Part shown: one piece after another, positions 11,008 to 19,379 of the stretch
Position numbering within the stretch: the first letter of the stretch is position 1
How the letters are laid out: the number at the start of each line of letters is the position of its first letter
NCBI GenBank assembly: GCA_944363975.1
Contig: CALVVU010000006.1
Coordinates: 1-64,000 of the forward strand
Reading direction: 5' to 3'
Length of the DNA: 64,000 nucleotides
Origin: Candidatus Coprovivens excrementavium
GTDB taxonomy: Bacteria > Bacillota_I > Bacilli_A > RF39 > UBA660
Notes under the pieces: generated by a model
Database searches by the model: none
Told to the model about the DNA's origin: nothing
Seen by the model: only the letters and a program-made list of their open reading frames with translations
Made by a program: the position numbers and the translations under genes

Positions 11008-11095
11008 ATGAAGAAATATAAAATAAATTTTGCTAATTAAAGAAATAATTGTTTTTTAATAATAAGCAGTTATTAAAATAAAAGGTGGTTTATAA

Positions 11096-11731
11096 ATGAT
11101 AAATTTAGCATTAAATGATGACGATAAGAAAAATTTTATTACAGCAGTTTTATTAGATGAGAATGGAGATAATTTAAGTATTATATATGCTGATAATCAT
11201 GTTGTAGAAGAGTTGTTTGACGTTGATAGATTAAATGATATATGGTGTTTAATGGAGGAACAATTTTGGAAGTATAAGGATGATTTTGTAAAAAGATGTA
11301 ATAAAGAAAGTTTACAATCAATATTGAAAAGTATTTTTGAAAGTATTTTAGCAGTTGGTTCTTTGTATTTTACTTGTTCAATGGAAATGCCAATAATATT
11401 GAAGGGGTTAATTATAATTTTTATTTCTGGGATATCTATATATTATCAACGAATATGGAGTCTTGAATCTAAAATTAATAATTATTTAGTTAATAAAGTT
11501 GGTATTATAGAGAGATTCTTAGAAAATAAAGACAAATTTAAAATTCAAATAACTGATAGTAGAGATGGTAAAAAACATGATTGGTATTTGTTAACTTTAT
11601 CTGGAATAGATGAAGTGCCTGATATAAGAACTTTAAATTTAATTGGTAAGTCATTAACTACTGAAGTTAAAGAGGATGAAAGGAAAAATACTGAAAGGTT
11701 TTTAAGTAAAAAAATGGGGGATTTTAGATGA
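11096..11731 (+). CDS. unknown two-helix membrane protein (paralogue 1)
   Basis: I do not recognise this family. An N-terminal soluble part of about 75 residues (ALNDDDKKNFI, then acidic and charged) leads to two close hydrophobic segments near residues 82-120, then a charged C-terminal part of about 90 residues with QITDSRDGKKHDW. The next gene has the same layout and local similarity (DDKK-FI near the start, helix pair, then SRDGK/TKDGEE), so the pair arose by duplication. The two overlap by ATGA. AAAGGTGG precedes the start. A strong terminator follows the second gene, so the pair is probably its own operon and not part of the WXG100 cassette downstream. Confidence 0.75.
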   Translation: MINLALNDDDKKNFITAVLLDENGDNLSIIYADNHVVEELFDVDRLNDIWCLMEEQFWKYKDDFVKRCNKESLQSILKSIFESILAVGSLYFTCSMEMPIILKGLIIIFISGISIYYQRIWSLESKINNYLVNKVGIIERFLENKDKFKIQITDSRDGKKHDWYLLTLSGIDEVPDIRTLNLIGKSLTTEVKEDERKNTERFLSKKMGDFR

Positions 11732-12345
11732 TAAATATGTTGTTTTCAGATGATAAAAAGGAATTTATAAGAGATATAAGAATAGAAAATGATGAGATAG
11801 TATTATTAATGGGAGATAATTCTTTAAGAAAAGAAAAATTTACCGTTCATAATTTACAATTTTATCGTTTAAAAATGATTCAACAAGCAGAAGAGTATTT
11901 ACCCAATTTTTTAAATAGACTTAGTGATGAGTCTTTAAAAATTACGATAAAAAAATATTTATTTATAATAGGTGGAATTGCTAGTATGTATTTTTTATAT
12001 AATATAGATATACATATAATTATGAAGATAATATTGTCTATAATAATTATTTTAGGAGAGATAGGACATTTTATTTATAGTGAATGTTTATTAGATATAT
12101 TAGGAAATGGGGTAATTGAAGCTTTTGCAACAAAGAAATATTTAGAATGTAAAAATAATTTTAGTTATTTTGATACTAAAGATGGAGAAGAAAAATTTAT
12201 TTTGCCACCTGAATTTATTGAAAGATTTGGATTAACAGAAGATGATATTATAAAAGCTGATAGTCAAATAGAAGAGTTTCGTAAGAATGGAAAAAATTTA
12301 AATGAATTAAAAATGGTATTAGCTAAAAGAAGTAAACTAGAATAG
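11728..12345 (+). CDS. unknown two-helix membrane protein (paralogue 2)
   Basis: Paralogue of the preceding gene, with a similar N-terminus (SDDKKEFI), two adjacent hydrophobic segments near residues 80-120 and a soluble tail with the FDTKDGEEKF motif. The start overlaps the previous stop. The last codons form the 5' arm of a strong terminator. The function is unknown; the arrangement suggests the two proteins may form a heteromer in the membrane. Confidence 0.75.
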   Translation: MINMLFSDDKKEFIRDIRIENDEIVLLMGDNSLRKEKFTVHNLQFYRLKMIQQAEEYLPNFLNRLSDESLKITIKKYLFIIGGIASMYFLYNIDIHIIMKIILSIIIILGEIGHFIYSECLLDILGNGVIEAFATKKYLECKNNFSYFDTKDGEEKFILPPEFIERFGLTEDDIIKADSQIEEFRKNGKNLNELKMVLAKRSKLE

Positions 12346-12365
12346 GAAGCTATTTTAGTTTTTTT
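12334..12365 (+). terminator. strong terminator after the paralogous membrane pair
   Basis: A 12-base arm (12334-12345) pairs with 12350-12361 with a single G-T pair, loop GAAG, then T residues. It separates the membrane pair from the WXG100 cassette. Confidence 0.85.
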
Positions 12366-12369
12366 ATGT

Positions 12370-12375
12370 TATACT
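12370..12375 (+). promoter_or_regulatory. -10 element of the WXG100 cassette
   Basis: TATACT directly follows the terminator and precedes the first cassette gene. No clear -35 is visible. If used, transcription would begin after the ATG at 12377, supporting the later ATG at 12407. Confidence 0.4.
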
Positions 12376-12406
12376 TATGATAGTGTATGAAAGTGAGTAT
12401 GATTCA

Positions 12407-13249
12407 ATGACGAAGATAAGAGTAAATAAAGGGGATTTATTATCTTTAGTAAATGATTATAAAACTAAAATAGATGATTTATCAGCTAATTTGCAAGATT
12501 TGATTTCTACTTTAGAGGGAATTTCTGATGATAGTAAAATAAGTGGAGTTAGTAGTAAAGCAAATAGTATTGCTAGTGGTGTAGAAAATATTAAAAAAGA
12601 TTATTTAACAGAAGTAGATAACTTAAATGAGTATGTTAATTCTATTACTAATATTGATGAAACTGATCCACAAGAGGAAGTTATTAGTATTTCAAATAAT
12701 ACAATAACTACTTCTTCTTTAAAGAATGTTTCTTTTGCTTCTTCTCCTTTAGAAATGAAATTAGGTGGAATTGAAGGCAATACGATAACATTGCCTGCTG
12801 GTTTAGGTACTGTTTGTACTTATATGGGATGGCAGTGTATTACTGCTACTAGTTCTAATCAATATAAATTAAGAGAAGCAGCAGGGATGAATTTTGATAG
12901 TGAAGGATACGGAAAAATAAATGATCGTTTTGTTATTGCAACGACAACTACTTATGGAAATGTTGGAGATTATTTAGATGTTAAATTAACAAATGGAAAT
13001 GTTATAAAATGTGTAATTGGTGATATTAAGAGTCAAGGAGATGCTGGATGTAATGAATGGGGACATCAAAATGGCAATAATGTTATTGAATTTGTTGTAG
13101 ATAAAGATTCTTGGTATTCTAGTAATCATGCTAATCCTTCTATTAGTGATGAATATTTTGTTAGTGAACGTACTGGTGATGTAACGAGTAATGGGGCTGT
13201 GGGGGTTGCTTCAATTACGAATAAAGGAAATTATTTTGATTATGCGTAG
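12407..13249 (+). CDS. WXG100-like N-terminus with a barrel-type cell-wall domain
   Basis: The first about 90 residues are a helical hairpin-type region without cysteine or signal peptide, like WXG100/LXG secreted proteins. After a Thr/Ser-rich linker comes a C-terminal domain from about residue 130, with YMGWQCIT, DRFVIATTTTYGNVGDYLDV, IGDIK and a WGHQNG...VIEFVVDKDSW block. This pattern resembles double-psi-barrel/RlpA- or 3D-type wall-acting domains also found in tail-associated proteins of clostridial phages; that match is from memory. ATG 12407 is preferred over 12377, which overlaps the -10 element. First gene of a cassette with four more genes, 11 bases before the next. Confidence 0.6.
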   Translation: MTKIRVNKGDLLSLVNDYKTKIDDLSANLQDLISTLEGISDDSKISGVSSKANSIASGVENIKKDYLTEVDNLNEYVNSITNIDETDPQEEVISISNNTITTSSLKNVSFASSPLEMKLGGIEGNTITLPAGLGTVCTYMGWQCITATSSNQYKLREAAGMNFDSEGYGKINDRFVIATTTTYGNVGDYLDVKLTNGNVIKCVIGDIKSQGDAGCNEWGHQNGNNVIEFVVDKDSWYSSNHANPSISDEYFVSERTGDVTSNGAVGVASITNKGNYFDYA

Positions 13250-13260
13250 GAGGAATTAAG

Positions 13261-14886
13261 ATGGCTTATAGTAGTGATATTAGTAAATTAGAAGCTTGTT
13301 TAAGTGCAATTAATGCTATTTCATTAGATGTTAATTTTTCTAGTGCTTGGGAAGGAAAAGCATATCAAAAACAGAATGAATTAATAACAAATTTAAATTC
13401 TTCATTAAAAGAATTATTAGAACAAGTAACAAAGTTAATAGAAGCATTATCTAAAATAGACGAATTTCATAATAAGGAGAATATTTTTAATAATTACGTT
13501 AATCTATTACAAGGGATGAATTCCGATGATAGTAATTATATTAATTATAATAATTTAAAGAATACTGCTTATCAGGAAATGAATAATTGTAAAGATAGCA
13601 CGGTTAATTTATTAAATGGTATTAGTGATTCTTATAGTTCGGCTATTAATAGTATTGGAGCTACTAATGTAGTTAGCACATCTGTTTCTTTACTTCCTAA
13701 TTCTTTATTTAGTGCTGGTGTAACAGCTGTTCAATCTAATGATGATAGTAGTAAGGATTGGACTGATACGGTTCCAGCAGCAGTTGCTGTTTCAAGTTCT
13801 GTATCACATAATTTTACTAATACTGGGGGTGTATCTTCAAGAGTTAGTTCAGGTGGTAGTACTCAACCATATGTTAGTGTTGAGGCGGTTCCTAATTATG
13901 TTGTAGAAAAGATTGATATGAGTAATGTCCCAGATGCACCAGAAGATACAATTTGTGCTGCTAATACTAATTTAAATGTAAAAAGTAAAAAGAAGGGGAT
14001 TACTAGTACTTTTTCTAAACAAACACAAGAGATTGTGACTAAGCATGCTAATGACTTTAATTATGAGAATTTTAAAAGTATCATTGGAGGCGATGAGGAT
14101 TTTAAAAATTATTGTAAGAATGTTTTAGGGGGAGTATTTGCTAAGTGGGTTGGTAAAAAGAGAAAAGGAGAAGGAACAACTGCTTCGGAATTTCAAGAAA
14201 TTGCTGAATATGTTTTCGGTTTAATGGTTTTATATGGCTTTGATTATTGTAATGGCGATCCTGGACATTATGGTAAGTATGGTGCTAATAATGCTAGTGT
14301 AGCTTCAAATGCTTTTTATCCATCTGGAGTATATAATTCACCAGGTAAAAATGATAATACTAATGGTGGAAATATTGATGCTATTTGTGCAGGTACTCAA
14401 AAAGATGGAGTTAATATGACTACTAATTGTAACTATGGAATGGATTATTTATATCGAAAAGCAGGAATTTTTGGAAAAGATGGACCTTCTAGTTCAGCAA
14501 ATGCTAGTTCGTTATTAAAGTATGCAAGCGAGAATGGTGGTGGAATTACAACACGAGCTGATCAATTGCAGGTTGGAGATATAATTCAATGTTATTCTGG
14601 ATCAGTTTCAGAGGCTGATGCAATGAGTGGAGATGTTAGTCGCTGGAAGAAGAATGGTAATTGGTATCATGTATGTTGTGTAGGTGAAGTCGAGAAAAAT
14701 GAAGCAGGCGAAACAGTAGCTGTTGTTCTATATGATGCAGGTCATCGTTTTACAAATAGTGGTGATTTTAAATATCGTGTAGAGTTAGATTCAAATAATA
14801 CACGTAATTTGGGAGATTATTCTAATACTTGGGTTGGAATTAATCTTGGAGTAATAGAACAAGATTCTTATACTCAAGTATCTTGA
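13261..14886 (+). CDS. WXG100-type protein with NlpC/P60-like hydrolase C-terminus
   Basis: The N-terminal about 120 residues are helical with a true WXG motif (SAWEGKAY near residue 30), the mark of proteins exported by type VII/ESX-type systems. A Ser/Thr/Val-rich linker follows. The C-terminal part looks like an NlpC/P60-CHAP cysteine peptidase: candidate nucleophile Cys in TTNCNYGMDYLY (near residue 390), His in NWYHVCCVGEV (near 470) and a third polar residue in YDAGHRF. Such enzymes cut peptidoglycan stem peptides. No signal peptide is present, which fits ESX-like export. AGGAGG precedes the start. The reading as a secreted wall hydrolase is an inference. Confidence 0.65.
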   Translation: MAYSSDISKLEACLSAINAISLDVNFSSAWEGKAYQKQNELITNLNSSLKELLEQVTKLIEALSKIDEFHNKENIFNNYVNLLQGMNSDDSNYINYNNLKNTAYQEMNNCKDSTVNLLNGISDSYSSAINSIGATNVVSTSVSLLPNSLFSAGVTAVQSNDDSSKDWTDTVPAAVAVSSSVSHNFTNTGGVSSRVSSGGSTQPYVSVEAVPNYVVEKIDMSNVPDAPEDTICAANTNLNVKSKKKGITSTFSKQTQEIVTKHANDFNYENFKSIIGGDEDFKNYCKNVLGGVFAKWVGKKRKGEGTTASEFQEIAEYVFGLMVLYGFDYCNGDPGHYGKYGANNASVASNAFYPSGVYNSPGKNDNTNGGNIDAICAGTQKDGVNMTTNCNYGMDYLYRKAGIFGKDGPSSSANASSLLKYASENGGGITTRADQLQVGDIIQCYSGSVSEADAMSGDVSRWKKNGNWYHVCCVGEVEKNEAGETVAVVLYDAGHRFTNSGDFKYRVELDSNNTRNLGDYSNTWVGINLGVIEQDSYTQVS

Positions 14887-14901
14887 TGGTAGGTGATATT
14901 A

Positions 14902-15276
14902 GTGAATGATATTAAATTTATAAATAATTATCAGTTTGGAAATAAAGATGAATATGAATGTATTTTTATGATTAAAGAAAATCCCGCTTATGCCATTCAT
15001 ATTTGGTCAAGACTGGTAAATGATATTATGAATAATGAACCTGATGACGTTAATAAAAAGAGGGGGTTATCAAAAGATTGGTGGGAAAGAACAGGTCCAT
15101 ATAGTTCCTCAGGGTTTGTTGAAATAAATTTATATGAATATTTGGATGATTTAAAGAAATATTTATTTGCACCTTCTTTTTCCTTTGAAGAAGCTGATGA
15201 AGCTTTAAATTTGATTATTAGTTTTTTGCAATTTGCTGCTTCTTGTCATTTTCATGTTATAGCAAGATTAAAATAA
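14902..15276 (+). CDS. small cytoplasmic protein in the WXG100 cassette, possible immunity or chaperone
   Basis: The family is not recognised. There is no signal peptide or membrane segment; the sequence is acidic and aromatic-rich, with motifs NPAYAIHIWSRL and SKDWWERTG and a helical C-terminus. Its place directly behind the hydrolase-like gene is where immunity or chaperone genes sit in LXG effector operons. GTG 14902 is chosen because AGGTG (14891-14895) lies six bases upstream, the spacing seen at many starts here; a GTG at 14893 falls within the ribosome site. Confidence 0.6.
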   Translation: MNDIKFINNYQFGNKDEYECIFMIKENPAYAIHIWSRLVNDIMNNEPDDVNKKRGLSKDWWERTGPYSSSGFVEINLYEYLDDLKKYLFAPSFSFEEADEALNLIISFLQFAASCHFHVIARLK

Positions 15277-15289
15277 ATGGAGGGATAAA

Positions 15290-15568
15290 ATGTTAGAATT
15301 GGAATATGAAACTTTAATGGATACTATTGATGAGATAGGAAGTAAATTAGATGATTATAATGCTCATGTTAGTGATTTAAATGTATTATCAGATAAAATA
15401 AGTAGTTCTACTGATTGGATTGATGAAGCTATAAAACCAACATTTATTAGTTATTTGAATTCTTATATAGAAATTTATAAAGCTGTGGCGGAAGCTATTG
15501 CAGCTTATCAGCAATTTATGACTAAAAAGTTAGAAAATTTTAATGAACATGAATCAAAGTTCAGTTAG
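15290..15568 (+). CDS. WXG100-superfamily-like small helical protein
   Basis: A 92-residue all-helical protein of the size of ESX/WXG100 secreted proteins. The turn between the two helices has SSSTDWIDEAIKPTF, where DWIDE replaces W-x-G. The second helix is aromatic-rich (YLNSYIEIY, YQQF). GGAGGG precedes the start. It is separated by six bases from the next, similar-sized gene, so the two may form the heterodimer usual for this family, or act as adaptor proteins for the larger cassette members. Confidence 0.6.
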   Translation: MLELEYETLMDTIDEIGSKLDDYNAHVSDLNVLSDKISSSTDWIDEAIKPTFISYLNSYIEIYKAVAEAIAAYQQFMTKKLENFNEHESKFS

Positions 15569-15577
15569 GAGGATTTG

Positions 15578-15841
15578 ATGAGTAATAGTACTGTTCGTAT
15601 TGATTTAGATGTAATTGATGATTGGAAAGCAACTTTAGCATCTATTAACAATCAATGTATAGAAGATATTAATGAATTATCAAGAATAGTTAAGGATTTT
15701 GATAATTTTAAGGGGCATACGGCAGATGTTGCAAGAGAGTTAATAACTGATATATTACAATCTGCTAATAAAGCTCATGAAAATTTAGATTCTGCACAAA
15801 AAACATTAACTAATATAGCGGAGGTAAAATCTAATGCTTAG
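15578..15841 (+). CDS. WXG100-superfamily-like small helical protein (partner)
   Basis: An 87-residue helical protein with the hairpin turn DFDNFKGHTADVAREL, where FKG stands in the W-x-G position and is followed by the usual small-residue helix start. It lacks cysteine-free export features beyond the fold, and its only Cys is in NNQCIED. TAGGAGG precedes ATG 15578. It ends the WXG100 cassette; the next gene has its own promoter. Confidence 0.6.
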   Translation: MSNSTVRIDLDVIDDWKATLASINNQCIEDINELSRIVKDFDNFKGHTADVARELITDILQSANKAHENLDSAQKTLTNIAEVKSNA

Positions 15842-15853
15842 TTAGAGTGATTG

Positions 15854-15862
15854 TGTTATAAT
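15854..15862 (+). promoter_or_regulatory. extended -10 promoter of the HD-domain gene
   Basis: TGT followed by TATAAT (15857-15862) lies 15 bases before the HD gene start. No consensus -35 is seen. Confidence 0.5.
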
Positions 15863-15877
15863 TTAATTGGTGATTTT

Positions 15878-16450
15878 ATGAGTAAACAAGAAGTTTTTAA
15901 AAAAGAATTGGAATATATAAAAGATAAAGATATTAAAGATTCTTTATCTTTAATGATAAATAAAATACCAGATTATTTTTTTGTAATACCTGCTGCTTCG
16001 ACTGGTAAATATCATCCTGGGTATGCGCAGGGAGAAGGTGGATTAGTACGCCATACTAAAGCTGCTGTTAGAATGGCTTATGAATTATTTGGAATATATA
16101 AATTTCCACAGAGAACAAAGGATTTATTAATCATGGCATTACTTTTACATGATAGTGTAAAAAAAGGAGAAGAAGAAAATAAATATACTTTATTTGATCA
16201 TCCATTAGTTGCTTGTGAATTTATAAAAAAATATAAGAATGAATTAAAAATTAGTAATGATGATGTTGAATTTATATGTGAATGTATAGCTAGTCATATG
16301 GGAAGATTTAATACTAGTGAATTTAGTGATGTTATTTTACCTTTACCTAAAACACCTGAACAAAAATTTGTTCATATGTGTGATTATTTGGCTAGTAGAA
16401 AAGTTATTAATATTAATTTTGATAGTGAAAATAATATAGTAGATGAATAA
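15878..16450 (+). CDS. HD-domain phosphohydrolase
   Basis: HD-superfamily proteins are metal-dependent phosphohydrolases. The metal motifs are visible in order: LVRHTKAA (first His), LLLHDS (the His-Asp pair) and the downstream FDHPLVA and IASHMGRF histidines, with a late Asp in HMCDYLA. It has about 190 residues with no other domain. ATG 15878 follows GGTGATTTT; an upstream TTG would lie in the promoter. Substrate unknown. Confidence 0.85.
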   Translation: MSKQEVFKKELEYIKDKDIKDSLSLMINKIPDYFFVIPAASTGKYHPGYAQGEGGLVRHTKAAVRMAYELFGIYKFPQRTKDLLIMALLLHDSVKKGEEENKYTLFDHPLVACEFIKKYKNELKISNDDVEFICECIASHMGRFNTSEFSDVILPLPKTPEQKFVHMCDYLASRKVININFDSENNIVDE

Positions 16451-16461
16451 TCTGCTTTTTT
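16438..16461 (+). terminator. terminator of the HD-domain gene
   Basis: AGTAGA (16438-16443) pairs with TCTGCT (16451-16456), followed by a T run. Confidence 0.65.
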
Positions 16462-16510
16462 GTTGCCAAATATTTTTTTTAGAATAGACTACTAATGATA
16501 GGAGTTATTT

Positions 16511-17239
16511 ATGGAAATAATATTTGGTATTTCGATTCCATTTATAGGAACTGTTATTGGTTCATTGATGGTTTATTTTATGAAAGATAAATTAAGTAAG
16601 AAGCTTGAAAATCTTATTTTAGGCTTTGCAGCAGGGGTGATGGTGGCGGCATCTATATGGTCTTTAATTATACCATCACTTGAATCGGCGAGAGGAATAA
16701 AGTGGTTGCCGGTAGTTATTGGGATGAGTATTGGGGTTTTGTTTTTTTATTTTGTTGATTTATATTTAAAGAAATATAATAATAAGTCTCAAGAAAAGAT
16801 TAATAATTTAATGGTAGCAATTACTTTACATAATATTCCTGAAGGTATGGCGGTAGGTATTGCTTTTGCTTCTTATATAGCTGGAAGCTTGAGTTTGATG
16901 GGAGCTATGGCTTTAGCAGTAGGGATTGCAATTCAAAATTTTCCTGAGGGAGCAATTGTTTCATTTCCTTTAATTAAAAAAGGCTATACTAAAAATAAAG
17001 CTTTTATGTATGGTTTTATTTCAGCAATTTTTGAATTGTTAGGTTCAATTATTACTTTGATTTTTACTAATGTTATTACTACTATTTTGCCTTATTTTTT
17101 AGCGTTAGCAGCTGGAGCGATGTTTTATGTTGTAGTGATTGAGTTAATTCCAGAGTCCGATTCACAAAATAAGGTTAATGTTTTAGGCTTTTTGCTAGGT
17201 TTTTTGTTAATGATGATTCTTGATGTTACTTTAGGATAA
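16511..17239 (+). CDS. ZIP family metal transporter
   Basis: About seven to eight membrane segments in 242 residues. The metal-binding helices are clear: HNIPEGMAVGIAFA (helix IV) and AIQNFPEGAIVSFPL (helix V), the ZupT/GufA arrangement. ZIP proteins bring zinc, iron or manganese into the cytoplasm. The neighbour is a CDF exporter, so the pair would balance import and export of divalent metals. GATAGGAG precedes the start. Confidence 0.92.
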   Translation: MEIIFGISIPFIGTVIGSLMVYFMKDKLSKKLENLILGFAAGVMVAASIWSLIIPSLESARGIKWLPVVIGMSIGVLFFYFVDLYLKKYNNKSQEKINNLMVAITLHNIPEGMAVGIAFASYIAGSLSLMGAMALAVGIAIQNFPEGAIVSFPLIKKGYTKNKAFMYGFISAIFELLGSIITLIFTNVITTILPYFLALAAGAMFYVVVIELIPESDSQNKVNVLGFLLGFLLMMILDVTLG

Positions 17240-17281
17240 ATATGATATAATTATATAACATTTAGTTATAAGGTGATGAAT

Positions 17282-18163
17282 TTGAAAAGGTTTAAAGTAG
17301 CGAAACAAGCAAGTGTTTTAGGAATTTTAGGAAATTTATTTTTATTTATAATAAAAATGATTGTTGCTTTATTATCTTCTAGTCAGGCGATGATTGCTGA
17401 TGCAATGAATAGTGCATCAGATATTCTAAGTTCGATAATGACTTATATTGGAAATAAGGTTGCATCAGTAGAAGCGGATGAAGATCATAATTTAGGACAT
17501 GGCAAAGCCGAATATATTTATTCGATGTTAATAAGTATTACAATGATTATATTGGGAGGAAAGATTTTAATAGATTCTTTTCTTTCTTTAATTAAACCAT
17601 CTCAGCTTGATTTTTCAATTTGGTTAATTGTTGTTTGTTTAGTGACAATTGTTGTTAAATTATGTTTATATCTTTATACAAATAAGTTAGGTAAAAAATA
17701 TAATAATTTATTATTAGAAGCAAATAGTAAAGATCATCGTAATGATTGTGTTATAACACTTTTTAATTTGTTATCAGCTTTATTTTATCTATGGGGAATT
17801 AAATTTTTTGATGGAGTAGTTGGGATTGGTATATCTTTATGGATTGTGTATACTGGATTTAGTATTTTTAAATCAAGTTATGATGTTTTAATGGATAAGA
17901 CTTTTTCTTTTGAAACTAAAGATAAGGTAATGAAGATAATTGAAAAATATGATGAAATTAAGAAAATAAATCATTTTAATGCGACACCGGTAGGATATTT
18001 ATATCAAGTTTCATTTTCAATTTTTGTTGATGGTAATATGTCTACTTTTGAAAGTCATAAAATAGCTAATGATTTGGAAAGAGAAATAGAGAAAAAAGTT
18101 CCTGAAATTTATCTTACAGTTATTCATGTTAATCCTTATGAAGAAAAAGATAATGAAAAATAA
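17282..18163 (+). CDS. cation diffusion facilitator (CDF) metal exporter
   Basis: Six membrane segments followed by a cytoplasmic domain of about 85 residues. Metal-site motifs are visible: ADAMNSASD in the second helix, GHGKAEY in the following loop and DHRNDCV in helix V. CDF proteins export Zn, Fe or Mn using the proton gradient. I chose TTG 17282 because AGGTG (17271-17275) lies six bases upstream; GTG 17273 and ATG 17276 overlap that ribosome site. The C-terminal domain ends in HVNPYEE. Confidence 0.9.
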   Translation: MKRFKVAKQASVLGILGNLFLFIIKMIVALLSSSQAMIADAMNSASDILSSIMTYIGNKVASVEADEDHNLGHGKAEYIYSMLISITMIILGGKILIDSFLSLIKPSQLDFSIWLIVVCLVTIVVKLCLYLYTNKLGKKYNNLLLEANSKDHRNDCVITLFNLLSALFYLWGIKFFDGVVGIGISLWIVYTGFSIFKSSYDVLMDKTFSFETKDKVMKIIEKYDEIKKINHFNATPVGYLYQVSFSIFVDGNMSTFESHKIANDLEREIEKKVPEIYLTVIHVNPYEEKDNEK

Positions 18164-18180
18164 TCATTATTCTTTTTTTT
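18147..18180 (+). terminator. terminator of the CDF gene
   Basis: AAAGATAATG pairs with CATTATTCTTT (from 18165), one bulged base, followed by a long T run. Confidence 0.75.
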
Positions 18181-18209
18181 ATGGTACAATGATTATAGGA
18201 GGTATAATT

Positions 18210-18575
18210 ATGAAAATATTTAAATGTAATAAATGTGGAAATATAGTTGAATTAATTGAAGGAAATAATTCTAATATAATGTGTTGTGGGGAGAAAATGG
18301 AGGAATTAGTGCCAAATACTGTTGATGCTGCCAATGAAAAACATATTCCTTCTTGTGAGATTAATGATGATATAGTGGTTGTTAAAATTGGTGAGGTTTT
18401 ACATCCAATGGAAGAAAAGCATTATATTGAATGGGTTGTTGCAGAATATAGTGATTCAATTGTTAAATACAAATTTCAACCTGGAGAGTCTCCTGAAGCA
18501 GAGTTTGATTATGAAAAAGGCATGAAAATTTATGCTTATTGTAATTTACATGGCTTGTGGATGAAGGAACTTTAA
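18210..18575 (+). CDS. desulfoferrodoxin / superoxide reductase (class I, two-iron-site)
   Basis: Reduces superoxide to peroxide without making oxygen, the defence used by anaerobes. The N-terminal desulforedoxin-type centre I has Cys6, Cys9, Cys25 and Cys26. The catalytic centre II has the EKH motif (His45), His65, His71, Cys111 and His114, all present. ATG 18210 follows AGGAGG; the longer open frame upstream runs through the CDF terminator and is not used. The stop overlaps the next start by one base. Its presence suggests an anaerobic, oxygen-exposed lifestyle. Confidence 0.95.
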   Translation: MKIFKCNKCGNIVELIEGNNSNIMCCGEKMEELVPNTVDAANEKHIPSCEINDDIVVVKIGEVLHPMEEKHYIEWVVAEYSDSIVKYKFQPGESPEAEFDYEKGMKIYAYCNLHGLWMKEL

Positions 18576-18991
18576 TGATATTTAATAAATGCATTCCTGA
18601 ATTAGATGTTACTAATTTAAAAAGAGCACTTGATTTTTATTTGTTGTGTGGTTTTAAAATTGAGTATGAACGTAAAGAGGATAAATTTGCTTTTCTATCT
18701 TTAGAAGGTACACAATTAATGTTGCAAGAATTGAGTGAAGAAAATAAATGGTATGTTGGAAATCTAGAATATCCATTTGGAAGAGGAGTTAATTTTCAAG
18801 TCGAAGTTGATGATGTTGAAAGCATTTATAATAAATTAAAAGAAAATAATTATAAGATTGCATTTCCAATGGAGGAAAATTGGTATCGTGATGGCAATTT
18901 GTTACTTGGATGTAAAGAGTTTTTAGTCCAAGATCCAGATGGGTATTTATTTCGTTTCCAAAGTGATTTGGGATGTAAAAATGTTATCTGA
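18575..18991 (+). CDS. VOC/glyoxalase-bleomycin resistance family protein
   Basis: A 138-residue protein with two beta-alpha-beta-beta-beta modules. Motifs include PELDVTNLKRALDFY at the start, FLSLEGTQLMLQE at the end of module one and the closing FLVQDPDGYLFRFQ strand with the conserved metal/substrate acid. The layout is like bleomycin-binding (BLMA-type) proteins, but substrate cannot be told. The start overlaps the superoxide reductase stop (TAATG) and the end overlaps the next start by 11 bases, so three genes form one operon. Confidence 0.85.
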   Translation: MIFNKCIPELDVTNLKRALDFYLLCGFKIEYERKEDKFAFLSLEGTQLMLQELSEENKWYVGNLEYPFGRGVNFQVEVDDVESIYNKLKENNYKIAFPMEENWYRDGNLLLGCKEFLVQDPDGYLFRFQSDLGCKNVI

Positions 18992-19352
18992 AAGAGCACA
19001 GAAGATAATTGAAGACAAAATGAATTCTTTGATGAAAAGTAAATTTCGATCTTCATTTCATTTACATAGAAAAGAATTAGCCTATATTGATAAGTGTGGA
19101 GTAGATAAGATAAAAAATCATGCTTATGAATTTATTAATGTCAAATTAAAGCCAGCTAATCCTATTAATGATGGTGCTCAAACGCCGATGAAAAATCATC
19201 CTGTTTTTATAGCTCAGCATGCAACAGCAACATGTTGTCGAGGGTGCCTAGAAAAGTGGCATCATATTCCAAAGGGAAGAGAACTTAGTGATAATGAAAT
19301 AAATTATATTGTTGCGTTAATAATGACATGGATTAAAAAAAACTATAAATAA
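18981..19352 (+). CDS. DUF4186 family protein
   Basis: Matches my memory of the conserved DUF4186 family: FRSSFHLHRKE, NDGAQTPMKNHPVFIAQHATATCC and GCLEKWHHIPKGREL. The adjacent cysteines and histidines (CCRGC, WHH) look like a metal site. Function unknown. ATG 18981 lies inside the end of the VOC gene; the upstream open frame is not needed by the family. It is the last gene of the superoxide reductase operon. Confidence 0.85.
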   Translation: MLSERAQKIIEDKMNSLMKSKFRSSFHLHRKELAYIDKCGVDKIKNHAYEFINVKLKPANPINDGAQTPMKNHPVFIAQHATATCCRGCLEKWHHIPKGRELSDNEINYIVALIMTWIKKNYK

Positions 19353-19369
19353 TATATTTATAGTTTTTT
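19337..19369 (+). terminator. terminator of the superoxide reductase operon
   Basis: AACTATAAAT (19341-19350) pairs with ATTTATAGTT (19356-19365), flanked by A and T runs. Confidence 0.8.
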
Positions 19370-19379
19370 TATGGAAAAT

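Noticed and set aside
12377-12406. Earlier ATG for the first WXG100 cassette gene.
   Set aside because: It overlaps the likely -10 element, has no ribosome site, and would add a charged decapeptide before the helical start.
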